A stretch of 38,251 nucleotides of DNA from the NCBI GenBank assembly GCA_945877175.1, contig CAMCRC010000019.1:1-38251 (forward strand), written 5' to 3'. The position numbers and the translations under genes are program-made. Position 1 is the stretch's first letter. Every line of letters begins with the position of its first letter. The stretch comes from Klebsiella pneumoniae (GTDB taxonomy: Bacteria; Pseudomonadota; Gammaproteobacteria; Pseudomonadales; Pseudohongiellaceae). Below, piece after piece: positions 8,144 through 18,056 of this stretch. Under the pieces are notes generated by a model. That model worked only from the letters and a program-made list of their open reading frames with translations, was not told the origin of the DNA and made no database searches.

Positions 8144-9097
8144 TCACGCAGACTCCCTGGCAGGGAGTGCCCTTGAGACCTGTTTGTTACTGTTCATGAG
8201 CACAGGATACACAAGGACGACGCCCAGGATGATGCCTGCTCCGAGATAAAATTGCAGATCCAGCTCGCGCTGCTCACCCAGAATCAGAATCGCGAGAATA
8301 ATTGCATAGAGTGGCTCCATGTTCACCGCCAACGAAGACGCATAGGCTGACAGTTGCCTCAGGGCTACCAGTGACAGCGCAAAGGGCAGCAGCGTGCAGG
8401 CCACTGCCAGTACCAATATCCAGAACATGTCATTGTTGCCCGGAACTGCCAGCAGCTGGTCCTGTGCAGGCAGCAGCGCACCTGCCTCCCAGGGCGTCCA
8501 CGGCAGGCCGAAAAGCAGCAGAGTCATCACCAGCGCGAATACGCCACCACCCAGCATCTCCAGCGCAGTGGCACTCAGGGCGTCGGTGCGATGGATGAGG
8601 CGCTTGTTCAACGCGGTGAACAGTGCCGCGAGAAAGGCGGACAGGATCGCGACGGCAATGCCTGCATTCATCGTTTCCGGCGTCCCGCCAACAACCAGCG
8701 CAACACCCGGCAGCACCAGCAAACCGAGGAGCAACTCCCGGCGCACGAATGGGCGCCCAGTCACCATGGGCTCAATGAAGCACAGACACACGGGTATCAA
8801 TGCCATGCAGGTGGCAGCCACTGACGCATTGGCGAGCTTTACTGCCGCATAGAACGTCAGCCAGTGCACTGCAACGATCACGCCGACGCCAAGAAAGGCC
8901 AGCAGATGCCGGCGTGAAAGGCGCAACACGCCGCGCCAGACCCTGGGCAGCAGCAACAACAGCAGACTCACAAGCACCATCCGCCACAGCACCAGCGGCA
9001 GGGCAGGCACAGTGATGAGTTTGCCGATAATAGCCGTAAAACCCCAGAGGAAGACGCACAGATGAATCTGCGCCCAGGCAGTGCGTGTGTCGGACAT
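8144..9097 (-). CDS. EamA/DMT-family transporter
   Basis: A 317-residue inner-membrane protein with about ten hydrophobic segments arranged as two EamA repeats of five. The start HLCVFLWGFTAIIGKLI and the C-terminal motif NMEPLYAIILAILILGE are characteristic of the drug/metabolite transporter superfamily. Members export amino acids, metabolites or drugs; the substrate cannot be told. The open frame runs up to 9484, but the ATG at 9097 (AAGGTC upstream) begins just before the first membrane helix and is the natural start. The stop at 8144 abuts the start region of the next small gene, so the two may be cotranscribed. Confidence 0.88.
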   Translation of the reverse strand: MSDTRTAWAQIHLCVFLWGFTAIIGKLITVPALPLVLWRMVLVSLLLLLLPRVWRGVLRLSRRHLLAFLGVGVIVAVHWLTFYAAVKLANASVAATCMALIPVCLCFIEPMVTGRPFVRRELLLGLLVLPGVALVVGGTPETMNAGIAVAILSAFLAALFTALNKRLIHRTDALSATALEMLGGGVFALVMTLLLFGLPWTPWEAGALLPAQDQLLAVPGNNDMFWILVLAVACTLLPFALSLVALRQLSAYASSLAVNMEPLYAIILAILILGEQRELDLQFYLGAGIILGVVLVYPVLMNSNKQVSRALPARESA

Positions 9098-9295
9098 GTT
9101 GACCTTGTATCGCGTCGGCCTGCAGGGCGGGCACTGGCAACGCCGCAGGGACGGAAATGTCGGATAGCCTACACCAAAACACGCCAGAGGACTGCGCCGG
9201 CGCACCATGGTCTCTCTCTTTGGGGCAGGCTGGACTCGACACCATTGTGACAGCTTTGCGCTGAGATACGTGCTGTGGTGGATGAACGGCCGAGC

Positions 9296-9322
9296 AAAAA
9301 AAAGGGTCGCAAGTAGCGACCC
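9296..9322 (-). terminator. Intrinsic terminator of the ndvB-like gene
   Basis: Read on the minus strand, a perfect 7-bp stem (GGGTCGC / GCGACCC, 5-nt loop, plus-strand 9304-9322) is followed by eight T residues (plus-strand 9296-9303). It lies 62 nt beyond the stop codon of the glycosyltransferase gene, in a 286-nt stretch that otherwise shows no gene. Confidence 0.88.
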
Positions 9323-9383
9323 CGAAACAACCCGGAAATCCGAGTCTAAAACCTGCCAACTCTCAACATGGCCGGGCGCCTGA

Positions 9384-11990
9384 TCAGGCTCCGCGGATGA
9401 AGACGTTGCGCTTGATGCCTCCGCCAAGCAGTCGTGCCGGCCAGTGGAACGAACTGATGAAAGACACCAGAACCGCCGCCGCATAGGGAATCGCCTGAAT
9501 CAGCATCACGATGCTCCATATCTGCATGTCGGGATTGCTGTATTCACGGGGAATGAGGCTCAGCATCAGCACTGCAAGACACAAGCTGATCAGCATCAGC
9601 AATTCTTCACGTACGGCTGTCAGTGCCTGCAGTACCGCAGAGGGACGCGCGCACTTCGGCGTTCGCACGAAGGGCATGTCGTCCGTGAACAGACCGCGCA
9701 AGGTCGCCAGACCTACCGTATGCGACAGAGCCAGACCAGCAACAGCCGCTGCAAACGTCTGACGCAGGTTCGCCTTCACCCGTGAGCGATACAGGTAAAC
9801 CATCTTGGAAAGCTTGAATACGAACAGAGAGAGCGGCAGCACAGAGAACATCATCAGCGGCGCGTCGATCTGTGTCGGCGACAGGATCATCGCAACACTC
9901 CAGGCTATCGCCGCAAGGTTGAAGATCAGATTGAAGCCATCCGCCACCCAGGGCAGCCATCCAGCCAGGAAGTGATAGCGCTGGCCATTGGTCAGGCGCG
10001 AGTCACGATTGCTGAACAGATCCCGGGTATGTCGGCGCAGAATCTGCATCGCGCCGTAAGCCCAGCGGAAGCGCTGCTTCTTGTAGTCGATGAAAGTATC
10101 CGGCATCAGGCCACGGCCATAGCTGTAAGAAAGATACATGGCTTCGTAGCCCGCTTCGAAAATGCGCAGACCAAGCTCCGCATCTTCAGTAATGCACCAC
10201 TCTCCCCAGCCACCGACTTCTTCCAGCGCTGTTCTGCGCACCAGGGTCATGGTGCCGTGCTGGATGATGGCATTACGCTCATTGCGAGTGACCATGCCGA
10301 TCTCAAAGAAACCGCGGTACTCAGCAAAGCACATGGACTTGAAGGCATTGTCATCGTGATCGCGGTAATCCTGAGGAGACTGCACGATGGCCATCTTCGG
10401 ATTTTCGAAGGCGCCGATCAGATCGCTCAGCCAGTTTGGCTCTACCTGGTAGTCGCTGTCGATGGCAGCAATGATTTCTGCCTGCGGGTCAGTACGTTCC
10501 AGAGCATAGTTCAGTGCGCCAGCCTTGAAGCCGGACAAGGGCGCAACATGGAAGAACTTGAATCGCGCACCGAGTTTCTCGCAATGAATCTGCACAGGCC
10601 GCCACACGGCTTCGTCGCGGGTGTTGTTGTCGATCACCAGCACTTCGAAATCTGGATAATCCAGCTTCGCCAGGGCGTCCAGCGTCTCGATCATCATGTC
10701 GGCCGGCTCGTTGTAGGCCGGGACATGGACAGACACCTTCGGCGTGCGTGTCATGACAAGCTGCGTGGGCTTGATCTGGCGTCGGCGCGTCATGTACCAG
10801 TGCGCTTCCGCCCACTCATGGGCCTCCGTCAGAAGAATGGTTACGACACCGAGCATGCCGATTACCAGCAGGATGCCGACGATGGTGGACGTAATGGTCA
10901 AATACTGCTGCGAATAGTCATAGATGATCCAGACCAGCACGGTGGCGGTGACAGACGCCACCAGAGCCATCAGGCCGTAGCCCTTGGTCTTGAGCGCCTT
11001 GCTGTTGATACCGAAGATGCCCAGCAGAATCACGGATGTCAGGATTGAGATTGCAGCCAGAACTTCCCAGCCCGGAGTGCGCACAATGGGTTCGGCGAAG
11101 GAGAACTTCGGATTGCGCTCCACGTCATAAACGCCCCAGTAGGCACCTACGCCACCTTCATTCTCGGCTTTCCATGGCTGATCGAAAGCCTCCATGAGGA
11201 AATACTCATAGTCCAACTCAGTCGCACGGTGCAGGAATCGGCGCAGAAAAAGAGCCTCATTGGCTTCGCTCGCCACGGCCGCCTCTCTGGTGCGCCCATC
11301 CGAAGGCCAGCCTACTTCCCCGATGAGAATCTCCTTGTCAGGAAAGGCGGCTTCCAGTTGCTCCATCTTGTCTACGATATAATCCACCGCGATATCGACG
11401 TCGATACCTTCCCAGTAGGGCAGCATATGGACGGTGATGTAGTCGACGTGGTCAGCCAGCTCGGGATAGTGCAGCCAGACGTGCCATGGCTCGGCAGTGC
11501 TAACAGGCACATTGACTTCGCGACGGACACGATCCATCAGCACACCAAGATCTGTGGCACTGAATTCGCCACGCAGGATGGTTTCGTTGCCCACCATCAC
11601 GCTGGTGACATTCGTGCTCGCGTTGGCAAGCGTTATGCCGGCCTGGATTTCATCTTCATTGATGATGGTGTCCATCCCCAGCCAGATGCCTGTCACGACA
11701 TCCATGTCATAGTCGCGGGCAATATTCGGAATGTCTGCCAGACTGCGCAGGCTGGAATAGGTTCTCAGCGCACGCGTCTTGCCCGCCAGCAATTCGACGT
11801 CCTCGCGGATCTCTTCAGTGGAGGGCATGACGTTGTAAATGGCGTTCTGGCCTTTCTGGAAAGGCGAAAATGCAAATCCACTGATCTCTTCAGGCCAGGG
11901 CACGACTTCGGTTGGGCGATTTACCATCGCCCAGATGAAAAAGGTAACTATTGCGAACAACAAAGCGACGAACAGAGTCGATATACGCAT
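9384..11990 (-). CDS. ndvB: NdvB-like beta-glucan synthase (GH17 + GT2 fusion)
   Basis: An 868-residue membrane protein. After an N-terminal helix (5-22) comes a GH17-like domain (about 35-300) with the two glutamates typical of that family in VGNE (E136) and GEVGWPS (E225). Membrane helices follow (about 308-390), then a GT2 synthase domain (about 418-645) with VHVPAYNEP, DSD (511-513), TED (601-603) and QRFRW (639-643), then C-terminal membrane helices. Size and order match P. aeruginosa NdvB, which makes beta-1,3-linked (cyclic) glucans of the periplasm linked to biofilm antibiotic tolerance. The GH17 domain probably works on the periplasmic side as a transglucosylase. Single-gene unit with its own promoter and terminator. 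Product linkage is inferred from the family. Confidence 0.9.
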   Translation of the reverse strand: MRISTLFVALLFAIVTFFIWAMVNRPTEVVPWPEEISGFAFSPFQKGQNAIYNVMPSTEEIREDVELLAGKTRALRTYSSLRSLADIPNIARDYDMDVVTGIWLGMDTIINEDEIQAGITLANASTNVTSVMVGNETILRGEFSATDLGVLMDRVRREVNVPVSTAEPWHVWLHYPELADHVDYITVHMLPYWEGIDVDIAVDYIVDKMEQLEAAFPDKEILIGEVGWPSDGRTREAAVASEANEALFLRRFLHRATELDYEYFLMEAFDQPWKAENEGGVGAYWGVYDVERNPKFSFAEPIVRTPGWEVLAAISILTSVILLGIFGINSKALKTKGYGLMALVASVTATVLVWIIYDYSQQYLTITSTIVGILLVIGMLGVVTILLTEAHEWAEAHWYMTRRRQIKPTQLVMTRTPKVSVHVPAYNEPADMMIETLDALAKLDYPDFEVLVIDNNTRDEAVWRPVQIHCEKLGARFKFFHVAPLSGFKAGALNYALERTDPQAEIIAAIDSDYQVEPNWLSDLIGAFENPKMAIVQSPQDYRDHDDNAFKSMCFAEYRGFFEIGMVTRNERNAIIQHGTMTLVRRTALEEVGGWGEWCITEDAELGLRIFEAGYEAMYLSYSYGRGLMPDTFIDYKKQRFRWAYGAMQILRRHTRDLFSNRDSRLTNGQRYHFLAGWLPWVADGFNLIFNLAAIAWSVAMILSPTQIDAPLMMFSVLPLSLFVFKLSKMVYLYRSRVKANLRQTFAAAVAGLALSHTVGLATLRGLFTDDMPFVRTPKCARPSAVLQALTAVREELLMLISLCLAVLMLSLIPREYSNPDMQIWSIVMLIQAIPYAAAVLVSFISSFHWPARLLGGGIKRNVFIRGA

Positions 11991-12039
11991 ATTTCCTGGG
12001 GTTCAGAAAAAAATTGGGAGGGGGAGACAAACGGCCGGC

Positions 12040-12068
12040 ATGTTATTGTTACGCCCCATGTCCGTCAA
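12040..12068 (-). promoter_or_regulatory. Sigma70-type promoter for ndvB
   Basis: On the minus strand TTGACG (plus 12063-12068), a 17-nt spacer and TAACAT (plus 12040-12045) form a good -35/-10 pair. The expected transcription start is about 40 nt upstream of the ATG at 11990, which has AGGA just before it. Confidence 0.7.
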
Positions 12069-12262
12069 TAGATGGAAAAGAAATATATTTTCGCTTTGCA
12101 GGGCATTAAAAACCTTTGAAATGGCACGAATTTTCCCGGCCCGCACCAAAGACATGCATTGCACCAAAAAAGCACATTTCAAGGAATTTCGCACCGAATG
12201 AGACCTCTGAATATCGTAATTTCCACGTTGAAAAACGAATTGCACAAGGAACCATCAAGACA

Positions 12263-12949
12263 ATGCAAAAACTCTTCCTCTTACTGATTTTCGCAGCTTT
12301 TTCTTGCAGCAGTATGAATGCCAGTGCAGGGCGTATCGAAATTACACTGGCTGACTCTTCAACACTGGCATTGTTCCGAATTCTTCCAGATGCCATTCCG
12401 GCAGAAGGCGCCCCGCTCGTCATCCTCATGCCTGGCGGCTCCGGAGATGAAGCGCTGGCCCGCGATCTGCATTTCTGGCTGGGAGAAGAACTGGCGCAAC
12501 GCGGGTGGGCGGTGGCTGTCCCGGTATCGCCCAATGGCCGCTCCTTTCGGGGCGCAAACAACGCCTTGATCCCTCTGTTGATTGAAAAATTGCAGGAAGA
12601 CCCCCTCATTTCTGACGGAAAAGTACTGCTGGCCGGCATTTCCAATGGCGGAATGTCCGCGCTCGAAGTCGCTTCGCTGTCTCCGGAACGCTATCTCGGG
12701 ATCATGGCGGTGCCGGCACTGGTACCGGAACGACTGAATGTCGCCGCCTTGGAAGGCATGCCGATCTATCTGCGGATAGGTGACCAGGACGAAATGAACT
12801 GGATGAATCGTTTCGAAGAAACCCGCGCCGCCCTCGAGTCTGCCGGCGCGGTGGTGGATGCCGGACTGGTGTTCATGGCCCCCCACATGTTCTCCATGGA
12901 ATGGGAGACATTGGACCCCTGGCTGATAACTCTATTGCAGAGTCACTGA
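12263..12949 (+). CDS. Exported alpha/beta-hydrolase-fold protein
   Basis: A 228-residue protein with an N-terminal signal (MQKLFLLLIFAAFSC...). It is either a Sec signal cleaved after NASA or a weak lipobox at AFSC. The body looks like a small serine esterase/hydrolase: VILMPGGSGDE (oxyanion-loop region), LAGISNGGMSALEVA (nucleophile elbow GISNGG), then an acid region around YLRIGDQDEMNW and a late histidine in MAPHMFS. The open frame reaches back to 12116, but the ATG at 12263 with AAGGA upstream starts the signal peptide. It is divergent from ndvB and converges on fabV with the stop codons back to back. Substrate unknown. Confidence 0.75.
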   Translation: MQKLFLLLIFAAFSCSSMNASAGRIEITLADSSTLALFRILPDAIPAEGAPLVILMPGGSGDEALARDLHFWLGEELAQRGWAVAVPVSPNGRSFRGANNALIPLLIEKLQEDPLISDGKVLLAGISNGGMSALEVASLSPERYLGIMAVPALVPERLNVAALEGMPIYLRIGDQDEMNWMNRFEETRAALESAGAVVDAGLVFMAPHMFSMEWETLDPWLITLLQSH

Positions 12950-14134
12950 TCAGAAATTGGTGGCCACAAGCGGACTGGTTTCGGCGTCGTAATCGATTCC
13001 AGTCACGCCGAAACCGAACAACTTGAGAAACTCGGTGTTGTAACCTGCAAAATCTGTAAGCTCAAAAAGATTGCTTTCGTTCACCTGGTCCCAAAGCGCT
13101 TCCACACGCTGCTGCACGACCGGATTCAGTTCTTTCTCATCCACCCGCAAACGTCCTGCCGCATCCAGCCGGGGCGTTGCGGTGTAAAGACATTCTGAGA
13201 ACAGACGCTGTATCTGCTCCATACAGCCTTCGTGTGTGCCGTCTTCCTTCATCACCTTGAAAAGTATGGACAGATAAAGCGGCATGACAGGAATAGCTGA
13301 ACTAGCCTGAGTAACGACTGCCTTTAGCACGGCCACTCGGGCCTCTCCATTGACAGCTGCAAGGCTGCGGCTGATCGCTCCGGCAGCGCGATCCAGGTCT
13401 TCCTTGGCTTTGCCAATCGTGGCATGACCGTAAATTGGCCAGGTCAGCTTGTCGCCCAGGTATGTATACGCGACGGTTTTGCAGCCGTCGGCCAGCAAGC
13501 CTTGCTGTTGCAATGCAGCCATCCACAATTCCCAATCTTCGCCGCCCATCACCTTTACTGTGGCAGCGATTTCTTCTGGACTTGCAGGTTCCACGGAGAT
13601 CGGGCTGATCTTGTGAGTATCGGTATTGAGATTCTTGACGGTATACGCACTGCCGATGGGCTTGAGGACCGAGGAATACACTTCCCCTGTGACGGGATCC
13701 GTGCGCCGGGGAGCAGCAAGGCTGTAAACCACCAGATCTATCTTGCCCATGCTGGATTTTGCTATTTCCATCACCTGCTCCTTGCAGGCAGCGGAGAAAG
13801 CATCGCCGTTGATGGTATGAGCGAACAAGCCGGCCTCTGCAGCCGCTTCATGGAGTGCCGAGGTGTTGTAATAGCCAGCCGATGCCGTCTTGGTGTCCGT
13901 GGGTGGCTTTTCAAAGCAGACACCCAGGGTACTGGCGCCGGTTCCGAAGGCAGCAGCAATCCGGGAAGAAAGCCCGTAACCAGTGGAGCATCCAAGAACC
14001 AGCACGTTCTTCGGTCCGTGGGCAACAGGAAGCTGCGCTCGAGTATGGGCAATCTGCTCATGTACATTGGCAGCACACCCTTGCGGATGCGCATTGATAC
14101 AGATGAATCCTCGAACTTTTGGCTTGATGATCAT
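12950..14134 (-). CDS. fabV: FabV-type enoyl-ACP/trans-2-enoyl-CoA reductase
   Basis: A 394-residue NADH-dependent reductase that carries out the last reduction of the fatty acid elongation cycle; FabV-type enzymes are intrinsically resistant to triclosan. Family marks are the start MIIKPKVRGFICINAHPQGC, the nucleotide-binding stretch VLGCSTGYGLSSRIAAAFG, YSLAAPRRTDP, and the catalytic Y-x8-K motif in WPIYGHATIGKAK. The ATG at 14134 is preceded by AGGAAG at the right distance; the longer frame to 14212 has no such support. Its stop TGA directly abuts the TGA of the convergent hydrolase gene. Its promoter is back to back with that of rpsT. Confidence 0.95.
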   Translation of the reverse strand: MIIKPKVRGFICINAHPQGCAANVHEQIAHTRAQLPVAHGPKNVLVLGCSTGYGLSSRIAAAFGTGASTLGVCFEKPPTDTKTASAGYYNTSALHEAAAEAGLFAHTINGDAFSAACKEQVMEIAKSSMGKIDLVVYSLAAPRRTDPVTGEVYSSVLKPIGSAYTVKNLNTDTHKISPISVEPASPEEIAATVKVMGGEDWELWMAALQQQGLLADGCKTVAYTYLGDKLTWPIYGHATIGKAKEDLDRAAGAISRSLAAVNGEARVAVLKAVVTQASSAIPVMPLYLSILFKVMKEDGTHEGCMEQIQRLFSECLYTATPRLDAAGRLRVDEKELNPVVQQRVEALWDQVNESNLFELTDFAGYNTEFLKLFGFGVTGIDYDAETSPLVATNF

Positions 14135-14210
14135 GAATCTTCCTGTTTTCCGGTCTTTAGCGTGTAAATTATGGCCCCGCTCAAATGAGCGTCCCCAGGC
14201 GAAGGCGGCC

Positions 14211-14238
14211 ATTATAGTGCTGATTGCTGCCTTGACAA
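14211..14238 (-). promoter_or_regulatory. Promoter for fabV
   Basis: On the minus strand TTGTCA (plus 14233-14238), 16 nt and a perfect TATAAT (plus 14211-14216). The -35 element overlaps the -35 of the rpsT promoter on the other strand. Confidence 0.7.
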
Positions 14239-14260
14239 CACCCGTTTAAACCGGCATAGT
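14232..14260 (+). promoter_or_regulatory. Promoter for rpsT
   Basis: A perfect TTGACA (14232-14237), 17 nt and CATAGT (14255-14260). Transcription would begin near 14267, giving a leader of about 115 nt before the TTG start of rpsT. That leader is long enough to hold regulatory structure; none was resolved by eye. Confidence 0.7.
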
Positions 14261-14383
14261 GTCGCGTCTAAAATTCGGCTGGCGAATGCATTTTATTCGC
14301 CTTCCTGACCGGAACAAACCCGGAGCAGGACTCGCCGCAAACCCTGTTTCGTATTGAACTGCATATGCATCAAGGAGCATCAG

Positions 14384-14653
14384 TTGGCCAATTCTGCACA
14401 AGCTCGTAAGCGCGCCCGTCAAGGCGAAGTCCGTCGTCGTCACAACGCAAGCTTTCGTTCGATGGTTCGCACCTATCTGAAGAAAGTGATAGCTGCCATC
14501 CAGACAGGCGACTATGACAAGGCTACTGTTGCGTACAACAGCGCCGTACCAGTCATCGACAGAATGGCCGACAAAGGCATCATTCACAAAAACAAGGCTG
14601 CTCGTCACAAGAGTCGTTTGAATACTGCGATTCTGGCGCTCAAGGCGGCCTGA
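14384..14653 (+). CDS. rpsT: 30S ribosomal protein S20
   Basis: An 89-residue basic protein beginning [20 protein letters not shown], with the S20 helical pattern and [16 protein letters not shown] near the end. S20 binds 16S rRNA early in 30S assembly. The start is a TTG at 14384 with a strong AAGGAG at 14372-14377; no ATG gives the correct N-terminus. In E. coli rpsT also starts with TTG and S20 represses its own translation, so similar control is likely here. Monocistronic, with its own promoter and terminator. Confidence 0.97.
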   Translation: MANSAQARKRARQGEVRRRHNASFRSMVRTYLKKVIAAIQTGDYDKATVAYNSAVPVIDRMADKGIIHKNKAARHKSRLNTAILALKAA

Positions 14654-14676
14654 TTTGGTTGCTTGAAACCGGACTC

Positions 14677-14706
14677 AAAAAAAACCGGCTGCTTGCCGGT
14701 TTTTTT
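14677..14706. terminator. Bidirectional intrinsic terminator between rpsT and proB
   Basis: Eight A residues, CCGGC, a 5-nt loop, GCCGG and seven T residues. The A-run and T-run make it work on both strands, ending rpsT from the left and proB from the right. Confidence 0.9.
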
Positions 14707-14745
14707 ATTGCTGACGATTGGTACTTGGGATGGCACTGTAGTGGC

Positions 14746-15867
14746 CTACTCTACCAGCACCAGATTGTCCCGATGAATGATCTCGATCTCTCCAGAGTAG
14801 CCAAGCAGCTCTTCTATTCGATCGCTTGACGCACCCAACAGCCTTTCAGCTTCCCGGCTGTCGTAGTTGACCAACCCGCGGGCAACTTCACGCCCGGCTT
14901 CGTCAATACATGTGACAACATCTCCGCGGTCGAATTGCCCCTTGCAGCCAATCACACCCACAGGAAGGAGACTTTTGCCTGAGTGCGTCAAGACCTTCAC
15001 GGCACCCCCGTCGATAATCAGCTGACCCTTGGCCTTGAGCTGCCCGGCCAGCCACTGCTTGCGCGCTGCCATGGGCTGCTTCTCAGGCAACAGCATGGTG
15101 CCAATCTCTTCGCCCTGTGCCAGCCTCACCAGCACATTGTGCTCCCTGCCACTGGCAATGATCGTGCATGCACCGGAACGCGCCGCCAGCTTTGCTGCCG
15201 ATACTTTGGTAATCATGCCGCCTCGACCAAGACTGCCTCCGTCGCCAGCCATTCCTGCCAATGCGGGATCACCAGCCATCGCCATGCTGATTACAGGAGA
15301 GTCGGGGTTCTGCCGAGGATCGGATTCGTGCAATCCCTTCTGATCCGTCAGAATGACAAGTGCATCAGCGTTCACAAGATTCGCGACAAGAGCTCCAAGA
15401 GTATCATTGTCCCCAAAACACAGCTCTGCCGTGGCTACAGTGTCGTTTTCATTGATGACAGGAATGACCTGCATGTCCACCAAGGTGCGCAAAGTGCTCC
15501 GGGCATTTAGATAGCGTGTGCGATTGGAAAGATCGTCGTGGGTAAGAAGTATTTGAGCGGTATGGACACCGTATTCCTTGAAGAATGTTTCGTAGGTTTG
15601 TATCAGACCCATCTGGCCCACGGCAGCCGCTGCCTGCTGAAGATGAATTTCTTTAGGCCGCTTCTTGAGCCCCAGCCTCGCCACGCCTTCAGCAACCGCT
15701 CCAGAAGAAACCAGGACGACCTGAATACCCTTGCGCTGCATGGTCACAAGCTGTTCAACCCAGGCTGCAATCGCCTGCTTGTCCAGCCCGAGGCCGTTGT
15801 TGGTGATCAGGGAACTGCCAATCTTCACGACCCAGCAGCGTGTTTTCAGCAAGTCTTTACGCATCAT
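14746..15867 (-). CDS. proB: Glutamate 5-kinase
   Basis: A 373-residue enzyme for the first step of proline synthesis, phosphorylating glutamate to gamma-glutamyl phosphate. The amino acid kinase domain shows [15 protein letters not shown] at the N-terminus, [10 protein letters not shown], the glutamate-binding [17 protein letters not shown] and the ATP-site region [15 protein letters not shown]-terminal PUA domain (about 278-360) is present, as in E. coli ProB. It lies 27 nt downstream of obg on the same strand, as in pseudomonads. Two adjacent ATGs occur at the start; the first is used here. Confidence 0.96.
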   Translation of the reverse strand: MMRKDLLKTRCWVVKIGSSLITNNGLGLDKQAIAAWVEQLVTMQRKGIQVVLVSSGAVAEGVARLGLKKRPKEIHLQQAAAAVGQMGLIQTYETFFKEYGVHTAQILLTHDDLSNRTRYLNARSTLRTLVDMQVIPVINENDTVATAELCFGDNDTLGALVANLVNADALVILTDQKGLHESDPRQNPDSPVISMAMAGDPALAGMAGDGGSLGRGGMITKVSAAKLAARSGACTIIASGREHNVLVRLAQGEEIGTMLLPEKQPMAARKQWLAGQLKAKGQLIIDGGAVKVLTHSGKSLLPVGVIGCKGQFDRGDVVTCIDEAGREVARGLVNYDSREAERLLGASSDRIEELLGYSGEIEIIHRDNLVLVE

Positions 15868-15894
15868 GCAGGCAGCTCTCGAATAAACCGTAAA

Positions 15895-17076
<1,182 letters not shown>

Positions 17077-17131
17077 TTACCTTCCCGAACACGGGATGCT
17101 CTCAGAATTGTCGGGGCGAAATGCCCAATAC

Positions 17132-17157
17132 AAAAAAGCCCCGTCACTGGACGAGGC
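17132..17157 (-). terminator. Terminator of the rplU-rpmA operon
   Basis: On the minus strand GCCTCGT, a 6-nt loop and ACGGGGC pair over 7 bp with one G-U, followed by six T residues (plus 17132-17137). It sits between rpmA and obg. Confidence 0.75.
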
Positions 17158-17218
17158 TTTTGGCGCGCGCACTTCAGCGGAACCCGCTATGCGCAGCGTG
17201 TGAAGCGTAGAGCGTGGT

Positions 17219-17476
17219 TCAGACAGGAACAATACTGACGTATTTCCTGCGCGCCGGCCCTTTGACTTCGAATTTCACAGTGCCGTGTGCAGTGGCGAAG
17301 ATCGTATGATCCTTGCCTAGACCCACGTTCACACCGGGGTGGAAGTGCGTGCCACGCTGACGCACCAAGATGTTGCCTGCGAGAACGGTCTCGCCACCAA
17401 AGCGCTTGACGCCAAGTCGCTTCGACTGGGAATCGCGGCCGTTACTGGTACTACCACCTGCTTTTTTATGAGCCAT
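17219..17476 (-). CDS. rpmA: 50S ribosomal protein L27
   Basis: An 85-residue basic protein starting [20 protein letters not shown], the universally conserved L27 N-terminus that reaches the peptidyl-transferase centre. The next conserved stretch is [24 protein letters not shown]. It starts 30 nt after rplU, forming the usual rplU-rpmA operon. The mature-type N-terminus lacks the cleaved extension seen in Firmicutes. Confidence 0.97.
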   Translation of the reverse strand: MAHKKAGGSTSNGRDSQSKRLGVKRFGGETVLAGNILVRQRGTHFHPGVNVGLGKDHTIFATAHGTVKFEVKGPARRKYVSIVPV

Positions 17477-17506
17477 TTGTCTTCTCCTGCCAGCTTGCGC
17501 CCGACT

Positions 17507-17818
17507 TTATACGGAAATGCCCGTGATCTTGACTGCCGTGAACCACTGTCTGTGGCCCTGGTGCTTGAGGTGGTGCTTACGGCGACGGAACTTGATGATG
17601 CGTACTTTGTCGGCACGACCCTGCGCTACGACTTCAGCAGTCACTTTGCTGCCTACAACATAGGGAGCACCTATCTTGACGGATTCGCCTTCGCCTACCA
17701 TCAACACCTTGTCAAAGCTGATCTGACCGCCAGTGGCCACTTCCAGTTTCTCCAGCTTGAGGATCTCGCCCTCAACCACTCGGTGTTGCTTGCCACCACT
17801 TTCAATTACCGCGTACAT
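17507..17818 (-). CDS. rplU: 50S ribosomal protein L21
   Basis: A 103-residue protein starting [14 protein letters not shown], with the C-terminal [16 protein letters not shown] rRNA-binding stretch typical of L21. First gene of the rplU-rpmA operon, with a well-formed promoter about 115 nt upstream and divergent from ispB. Confidence 0.97.
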   Translation of the reverse strand: MYAVIESGGKQHRVVEGEILKLEKLEVATGGQISFDKVLMVGEGESVKIGAPYVVGSKVTAEVVAQGRADKVRIIKFRRRKHHLKHQGHRQWFTAVKITGISV

Positions 17819-17932
17819 AATTCACTCCAGATTGGGTATAGGGTCATTCTCTGCCAGCGCTGCGGTCTCAACGTGACGTACATTCAACAGAAGCAATCGA
17901 ACCTCTGTCCAGCAGTGCCTATAGGGCCGGGC

Positions 17933-17961
17933 ATTTTACGGGAACAGTCCATGCGAGGCAA
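17933..17961 (-). promoter_or_regulatory. Promoter for rplU-rpmA
   Basis: On the minus strand TTGCCT (plus 17956-17961), 17 nt and TAAAAT (plus 17933-17938). The leader to the rplU ATG is about 105-110 nt. Confidence 0.65.
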
Positions 17962-18027
17962 GCCTGCACTTGAGAATTTATCCAATCATTACGCACAATT
18001 GCGAACTTCCTGCAGCATGCCCTGTTC

Positions 18028-18056
18028 TTGACAGCCAATCCCTTCACCCCTAGCAT
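18028..18056 (+). promoter_or_regulatory. Promoter for ispB
   Basis: A perfect TTGACA (18028-18033), 17 nt and TAGCAT (18051-18056). It lies about 95 nt upstream of the ispB ATG in the divergent 333-nt region between rplU and ispB, which otherwise shows no gene. Confidence 0.65.

Noticed and set aside
8144-9484. Extended start of the EamA gene at 9484
   Set aside because: It would pass through the ndvB terminator and add 129 residues without membrane helices; the ATG at 9097 fits the family.
12122-12136. Sigma54-like TGGCACG upstream of the alpha/beta hydrolase gene
   Set aside because: The -24 half is good, but the -12 half reads TTCC and lacks the near-invariant GC, so it is probably chance.
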